A DNA stretch of 9,201 bases, taken from assembly GCA_900554625.1 (NCBI GenBank), contig USHP01000053.1, forward strand, positions 1 to 9,201, in the 5' to 3' direction. This document shows, piece after piece, positions 5,701 to 9,201 of the stretch; position 1 is the stretch's first letter; each line of letters begins with the position of its first letter. A program made the position numbers and the translations under genes. Source of the DNA: an uncultured Eubacteriales bacterium (GTDB taxonomy: Bacteria > Bacillota > Clostridia > Oscillospirales > Oscillospiraceae). The notes below the pieces were generated by a model. It worked only from the letters and a program-made list of their open reading frames with translations, ran no database searches and was not told the origin of the DNA.

Positions 5701-7363
5701 AATAATCGTTGCTAGTTGCCACATAACTGTATGTCTCACCGGGGACAAGGGTATACTTGTAACGATTCTGTGTAGTACCTTCCTTGTGGGTCGTATAGGG
5801 CATGACCACACCGTTGCTGTTTACTACCTCCACCGTAACTGCCTTGTCAGAAAGAAAAGATAAGGTTTTACCCTCACCGGGCTGGATATTCAGTTTGTAG
5901 GTATTGGTATAACCATTGGCAGAAACCAGCAGTTCTACTGCAGTCTCACCCTCAATATTTAAAGTGACACCATCTTTGGCGGATTGACCATTGACAGTTA
6001 CCTCATACGCATCCACCAAAGGCACTGCACTGACTGTTACACTTTTGATGGTATCCAGGACCTTATACGTATACTCTGAGATCGTTCCGTCAAAGGCTGT
6101 GGTAGCCGCCTGGTCAACCACTGTGCCATCTTCTTCTGTGCCAACCAAAGAAATGGATGCCAAGGTGGGAATTCTCTCAAAGACAGCGGTATAATCCTGT
6201 GCGTACGTATAACCGTCAGTACCTGCGCTGCTGAGACGATAGATCACCGTATTTCCTTCTGAGCCTTTTGCCAGCACACTGTATGCACCGCTGGTCAGAG
6301 ACTCAAAAGGAATATCCTTTTCCATAGGATCAGAGGTTGCATTCTTCATGGTATATACTGCAGTCAAAGCTGGGACTTCAGTAAGCAGATCCTGATTGTA
6401 TTCTGCATAGGTATATACTGTACCAACAAAGCTGTCAAAAACAGGAACCGTTACCGTCCTCCCATTCCAGCTGCTCAGCTGAAATTCGCCATCGGAGAAT
6501 TTGCTTTCTTCACTTGTTTCCGCGCCATAGCTTCCGGAAAGACGGAATGTATCCTGCTTCAGCCACAGCTCTGTCGGCAGCGCTGCACTTACCGTAGTTG
6601 CAGAAGAAACATCGGTCTTACCGGAAAAAGAAAGGCCATCATGGGAGACACAGAATGTATAGGAACCTTGAGGCAGATCCAGCTTGCCGTCGCCATCATC
6701 TTCCCACTGCTTACCGTACTCGTTGACAGCAGTAATAGAGACACCGGCGTAATTAGCTTCGGAATAGGCCTTGCTGCCATCTGTAAAGCTGACAGCAAAT
6801 TCTGTACCAGACAAAGCACTCTCATAATCACTGACTGCTTTGTTCAGCTCATAAGCAAGGGTTCTGGCATCATCACTGCTGATACCCACAAAGGAGGTGT
6901 AGGCTGTATCATAGGCCGTCTTTGCAGCCTTCCGAACGTCTGCATCCTTTTCCAGATAGTCCGCCATGGCTGTCATCAGCAGCTTCATACCGTCGCTTGG
7001 CTTACTTTCGGAGGATGCGCGCTCACTGAAGCAGTAATGAGTCACAGAGGATGCCGGTGTTGTCAGATCGTAACCGCCATTTTGGTCACTTCGGGTATAG
7101 TTACCCGTCACACCATCAATAGCCGTTACCTGCCCCAAATCCAAGCCGGTAAAAATATGCTCACTGGCTTCCAAAGCTGCTCCGATGGTCTGTCCGGAGG
7201 CGTAGGTGATATATTCCGGTGCAATCACCAGCTTGCCGCCAGCCTCTGCCACCAGAATGAACTTTCCGGCAGCCGTTTCTTCCGCCTGTGCTGTTGTGGG
7301 CAGAAAGCCCACAACCAACAGGACAGATATCAGCAGGATCAGCATCCTCTGTATTCTTCTCAT
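2765..7363 (-). CDS. Giant secreted modular protein: cadherin-like domains, PQQ-type beta-propeller, Ig-like domain, type I dockerin
   Basis: A 1532-residue exported protein. Residues 1-27 are a Sec signal peptide with a TAQA-type cleavage site. Residues 30-115 are a beta-rich N-terminal domain that faintly recalls DUF4430; 125-187 are helical. Then come a beta domain (188-265), a linker domain (266-395) and a cadherin-like beta sandwich (about 400-494); the same order recurs at 497-580, 581-703 and 705-820. A third beta domain (823-900) leads into a PQQ-type beta-propeller (about 930-1355, roughly 7-8 blades with recurrent D-x-x-TG-x-x-L turns such as RVDRITGKIL at 994-1003, and seven Cys). 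An Ig-like Big domain (1356-1450) precedes a type I dockerin (1453-1515) with calcium loops at 1456-1467 and 1489-1500. The acidic tail PAEESVEEPAEESQPTE ends the protein. No LPXTG or C-terminal membrane segment is present, so surface attachment, if any, would go through the dockerin. ATG 7363 has AGGAG eight bases upstream. It sits 19 bases after the transglutaminase-like gene and before the lipoproteins, which suggests a cell-surface binding role; no enzyme motif is seen. Confidence 0.92.
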   Translation of the reverse strand: MRRIQRMLILLISVLLVVGFLPTTAQAEETAAGKFILVAEAGGKLVIAPEYITYASGQTIGAALEASEHIFTGLDLGQVTAIDGVTGNYTRSDQNGGYDLTTPASSVTHYCFSERASSESKPSDGMKLLMTAMADYLEKDADVRKAAKTAYDTAYTSFVGISSDDARTLAYELNKAVSDYESALSGTEFAVSFTDGSKAYSEANYAGVSITAVNEYGKQWEDDGDGKLDLPQGSYTFCVSHDGLSFSGKTDVSSATTVSAALPTELWLKQDTFRLSGSYGAETSEESKFSDGEFQLSSWNGRTVTVPVFDSFVGTVYTYAEYNQDLLTEVPALTAVYTMKNATSDPMEKDIPFESLTSGAYSVLAKGSEGNTVIYRLSSAGTDGYTYAQDYTAVFERIPTLASISLVGTEEDGTVVDQAATTAFDGTISEYTYKVLDTIKSVTVSAVPLVDAYEVTVNGQSAKDGVTLNIEGETAVELLVSANGYTNTYKLNIQPGEGKTLSFLSDKAVTVEVVNSNGVVMPYTTHKEGTTQNRYKYTLVPGETYSYVATSNDYYHIADEFSLEEVANSIIYVDFEEMGDWLTELAFGTFNRSSYKNTVALDSPFTASNHRYEITYVDTEYNPYIWVASSEPDVTIEAVYNQVSLHNQYHGKERRIELTSGKSQGTNLNRFLLDENPIENMLTIRLSKMVDGVNYYQDYVTEFKRTLTLKNLSVKSDGIAAVLNQTDGTIGFDPDKKEYSVKVSMVAQELQLTLSAYTENLCYGEESVGYRLFVDGENVTESGTAAIELDGTMNTQKVLITVTNEKAPTGTTEYILHILKSPPVDVTFQISPGTALLNMHEVLSGERIWPREDGVFQLCEGYSYRYALTEYGYVGKSGILTVARNDANELIVLDGQEQYIVTERGDGGVVTIAWALTKASVNSAIDTTIVSPWPNFRGNNSNNAVTDVPIPNVADDGTLYWANQIGSGIDSDAVGSPILVGEDIITYASDKLYRVDRITGKILAEGTMDHKSSFSITPPTYANGMVFVALSNGCVQAFNAATLESLWIYNDPLGGQPNCPLAVKDGYLYTGFWNSETGNANFVCLSITDEQPGEAKEEKCSSWYYTAKGGYYWAGAYTGSDFVLIGTDDGDNSCTSQTSRMLLLNAKTGELLDSWNNLNGDIRSTVVYDSATNAYYFTSKGGSFYGFQVSGHQMINKWSVGLQNGVGGTPMSTCSPVVHNGRAYVGVSGAGQFSAYSGHNITVIDLGGRAIAYSVPTQGYPQTSGLLTTAYEATSGYAYVYFFDNYTPGKLRALRDKPGQSAVDYVTTEGSRTTAYALFTPTGDHAQYAICSPIVDEYGTIYFKNDSAHLMAFGSAIEKIEVTQMPAKTTYIAGETFDPTGMVVTATYANGMTRDITSYVSYHQGALSEQDSNFTISFTHVLYHNQEDGTAMKSGVATTSPNVTITLTIGGGLLGDVDSNGTIEAADAQMILDYEAQLLDQELILTVSDVSGDGVIDSNDAVLIQQYLAGKFETFPAEESVEEPAEESQPTE
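2819..3007 (-). other. Type I dockerin domain at the C-terminus of the giant protein
   Basis: Residues 1453-1515 hold two F-hand repeats. The first calcium loop is DVDSNGTIEAAD (1456-1467) with D1, D3, N5, G6, I8 and D12 in place. The second is DVSGDGVIDSND (1489-1500) with D1, D5, G6, I8 and D12; Ser replaces the usual Asp at position 3. Each loop is followed by a helix (AQMILDYEAQLL and AVLIQQYLAGKF). Dockerins bind cohesins on scaffoldins or anchoring proteins. The paired residues before D12 are AA in the first repeat and SN in the second, so the two binding faces are not identical. Confidence 0.92.
3299..4576 (-). other. PQQ-type beta-propeller domain within the giant secreted protein
   Basis: Residues about 930-1355. 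Blade-like repeats follow the pattern small-P-x-hydrophobic...G-x-hydrophobic-Y...hydrophobic-D/N-x-x-TG: for example GSPILVGEDIITYASDKLY (975-993), TPPTYANGMVFVALSNG (1017-1033), CPLAVKDGYLYTGFW (1059-1073), MLLLNAKTGELLDSW (1141-1155), CSPVVHNGRAYVGVSG (1214-1229) and CSPIVDEYGTIYF (1331-1343). By eye 7-8 blades can be drawn. Propellers of this type without a quinone cofactor are mostly scaffolds or binding surfaces. No dehydrogenase active-site motif was recognised. Confidence 0.85.
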
Positions 7364-7376
7364 AGGAGTATCTCCT
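7364..7376 (-). promoter_or_regulatory. Ribosome binding site of the giant protein gene inside a short hairpin
   Basis: On the transcribed strand AGGAG-ATA-CTCCT lies directly before the ATG at 7363. AGGAG is the best ribosome binding site (eight bases from the start), and CTCCT is its exact complement, so the site can pair with itself through a three-base loop. A second GGAG lies just upstream (complement of 7377-7380 region, CTCC). The stem is only 5 bp and may be weak. Confidence 0.45.
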
Positions 7377-7382
7377 CTCCGC

Positions 7383-9201
7383 TTAGTACAGGCATTTGAA
7401 CCACTTCAGCCAGAATCGCCTGTACCACTTTTCTTGTTTGTTGATATTTTCAATAGTTGTATTCCGGAAGGAAAGCAGGCTTTCACGGTGGCTTTCCTCC
7501 ATGGGTCGGCTGCTGAACATGGCACGGTCATTGAGGGTAATCATTTCTTCCAGTTTCCCGGAGTATTCCTCGCCGAACCGTTCTTCGGCAGGTTCCCGAA
7601 GCAGCCGCATGGAACCGTTGCCCAAATCGAAGCCCAGCTTTTCCAGAATGGTCATGGTATCGGCAAAGATCCAGGCAACTGCCGCCTTAGGATCCTTGTC
7701 CCGAAACTTCTTTTCCTTCTTCTTATTGATATGTTCTCTTCGTAAGAACAGTAGCAGGAACAACAAGGCCAAAATAGATATTGCTTTCATCAAGCCGGTC
7801 AATGCATTCAGAAGGATACTGACAACACTGCCGCCATCTGGATCGGAAACTTCCGTTTCAGAATCCTCAGGCTTCTCGTCCTCTGCTTCTTCGGGATCCA
7901 GTTCCGGATTTTCCTCATCGCTGTCACCCTTACCGCTGCTGTCATCGGGATTCTCCTGGATCATTTCGCCAAGACCGGGAGTCAGATCCATGGGGATCCA
8001 ACCGATGCCGTCCTGGTAGACTTCCACCCAGGCACGGGCAGCGCTGCTGTCCACCATCAGGGGCTCAAAGGGTTCTGCAGAAGCTGCCATCTGCTCGGTA
8101 ATCAGATAGCCTTCTACATACCGGGCAGGAATGCCAAAGTACCGCAGAGTAAGCACTGCCACGGTAGCATACTGGAAAGAAGATCCCCGAGCAATGTCCA
8201 GAGGCAACTCCAGTTCTTCCGGTGTACCGGTTTCCGGAAAAACTTCACTTAAAAACCGCAAGGCACATTCCTGAGACTGCTGGTAGTTAAGACTTGCCAC
8301 ACTTCCGTAAGAAGATGCGGTTTTATCCCAGGTTTCGGAAAGAAGCTGCTTTGCTTCCTCCGGTACCTGAAGATAGAAATTGTTTACGAAATGCCGGTAA
8401 CCGCTTTCTGCTTTCCGGTACAAAAGCACCGGTTTTTCATTGGACTGCTGCAGAAATGTCAATACCTGGGTAATTGCCTCGGAGCCGCCGGAGACGGAAG
8501 AATAGGTATAGACCCGTTCCCCATCGGAAAGAACACCTTCCGTGTTCAGGTTTTCCGGTTTCAGTGCCTCTCCTGCACAAAGGCTGAAGGGAACGTAACG
8601 GTAAAGGCTGCAGGCACCCATGTTCTGCACCGTGATGGTGTTAGTGGTCAGCTCCGTCTGGCTGGATGCCGCATGGAACTGAGCATTGGGATTAAATGCA
8701 TTCAGATTCAGCCAGTACAGCAGATTCTTGTTTTTCACCAGCAGGTCTTTCTCAAGGGGTTTCCACTGGTTGTCTTCAAACACGCTTCCGGTAAAGCCCC
8801 GGAGGTACATGGCTTCCGGATTTTCCATGGTAACGATCAGGGCAACTTCCGCTCCCTTTTCGGTTTCTTCATAAGCTCTGAAATCACCCTCCGGCAAGGT
8901 GGTGTGTTCGGTTTCGTATTTATGATAGTGGATACTCTCCTGCATCTGATCCCCGACTTGCTCTGTCCAGGCACGGATACCGGGCAAAGACACCAGCAGA
9001 ATCAGAGCCGCCGCAGCAATTCCACCTGTGATCCAGCTCATGGTAACGGGCGCCAATGCATTTCTGCTTCCCCAACCGCTGTACATGAGGATCAGAACCG
9101 ATGCTACCAGGATGATCAGAATCCATACAAAAGATAATTCTATACCAAAGAAGGACATCCCCAAAAGGGCGATACCGGGAAGTATCGCTGCCAGTACCGG
9201 A
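7383..9201 (-). CDS. TgpA-like membrane protein with degenerate transglutaminase domain (5' end outside window)
   Basis: C-terminal part of a membrane protein. The frame is open to the window edge: twelve further hydrophobic codons (PVLAAILPGIAL) precede the TTG at 9164, so that codon is not the start. Residues here are numbered from that TTG. Two membrane helices (about 10-28 and 43-60) precede a long extracellular part; the transglutaminase core runs from about 300 to 400 with YFGIPARYVEGY (342-353) and RAWVEVYQDGIGWIPMDLTPG (split here as 377-386 and 387-397). An acidic linker of Asp/Glu/Ser/Pro (402-444), one more helix (446-474), a basic stop-transfer run (RREHINKKKEKK) and a cytoplasmic tail of about 110 residues follow. 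This is the TgpA topology, whose genes usually follow MoxR ATPase and DUF58 genes. The catalytic Cys and His positions hold Ser329 and Arg377; only Asp393 remains, so it is probably not an active transglutaminase. The stop codon lies 19 bases before the giant protein gene. Confidence 0.9.
   Translation of the reverse strand, partial: PVLAAILPGIALLGMSFFGIELSFVWILIILVASVLILMYSGWGSRNALAPVTMSWITGGIAAAALILLVSLPGIRAWTEQVGDQMQESIHYHKYETEHTTLPEGDFRAYEETEKGAEVALIVTMENPEAMYLRGFTGSVFEDNQWKPLEKDLLVKNKNLLYWLNLNAFNPNAQFHAASSQTELTTNTITVQNMGACSLYRYVPFSLCAGEALKPENLNTEGVLSDGERVYTYSSVSGGSEAITQVLTFLQQSNEKPVLLYRKAESGYRHFVNNFYLQVPEEAKQLLSETWDKTASSYGSVASLNYQQSQECALRFLSEVFPETGTPEELELPLDIARGSSFQYATVAVLTLRYFGIPARYVEGYLITEQMAASAEPFEPLMVDSSAARAWVEVYQDGIGWIPMDLTPGLGEMIQENPDDSSGKGDSDEENPELDPEEAEDEKPEDSETEVSDPDGGSVVSILLNALTGLMKAISILALLFLLLFLRREHINKKKEKKFRDKDPKAAVAWIFADTMTILEKLGFDLGNGSMRLLREPAEERFGEEYSGKLEEMITLNDRAMFSSRPMEESHRESLLSFRNTTIENINKQEKWYRRFWLKWFKCLY

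Noticed and set aside
6351..6420. Direct repeat GTATATACTG at 6351-6360 and 6411-6420
   Set aside because: It is short and lies in coding sequence where both copies encode similar VYT-type beta-strand residues; probably chance or codon-level similarity.
9162..9164. TTG as the start of the transglutaminase-like gene
   Set aside because: The same frame continues without a stop to the window edge with hydrophobic codons typical of a further membrane helix, so the true start lies outside.

Overview
The window looks like part of one long minus-strand operon from a Gram-positive anaerobe of the Clostridia, probably a gut Oscillospiraceae or Lachnospiraceae relative. That guess rests on the strong AGGAG/GGAGG ribosome binding sites, two lipoproteins with lipobox signals and no outer-membrane proteins, a type I dockerin, an ECF-type transporter and moderate GC content. 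Genus cannot be fixed from the sequence. All six genes point the same way (transcription from 9201 toward 1), with gaps of 53 bases or less or overlaps. No promoter, terminator, RNA gene, mobile element or CRISPR array is visible. Both ends of the operon lie outside the window.

In transcription order: (1) 9201-7383, the 3' part of a membrane protein of the TgpA type whose extracellular transglutaminase domain has lost two of its three catalytic residues. (2) 7363-2765, a 1532-residue secreted modular protein with a signal peptide, a duplicated unit ending in cadherin-like beta-sandwich domains, a PQQ-type beta-propeller of about 7-8 blades, a bacterial Ig-like domain, a type I dockerin and an acidic tail. 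(3) 2711-1722, a lipoprotein with an alpha/alpha toroid of the prenyltransferase/squalene-cyclase/transcobalamin fold. (4) 1696-1178, a lipoprotein with a DUF4430 domain. (5) 1188-304, EcfT, the transmembrane coupling subunit of an ECF transporter. (6) 331-1, the N-terminal third of an ECF ATPase.

The most notable feature is the order of genes 3 to 6. Animal cobalamin carriers (intrinsic factor, transcobalamin, haptocorrin) consist of an alpha6/alpha6 toroid followed by a C-terminal beta domain of the DUF4430 type. Here these two folds are separate, adjacent lipoproteins placed directly before an ECF import module. A plausible reading is a surface capture and import system for a corrinoid or another small cofactor, with the large dockerin/propeller protein as an outer-surface component. 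The ligand is an inference: the substrate-binding S component and any riboswitch lie outside the window.

Regulatory structure seen inside the operon consists of a perfect 12-bp hairpin between genes 2 and 3, a short hairpin that occupies the ribosome binding site of gene 2, and start codons buried in the preceding gene for ecfT and ecfA. No gene-free stretch exceeds 53 bases.
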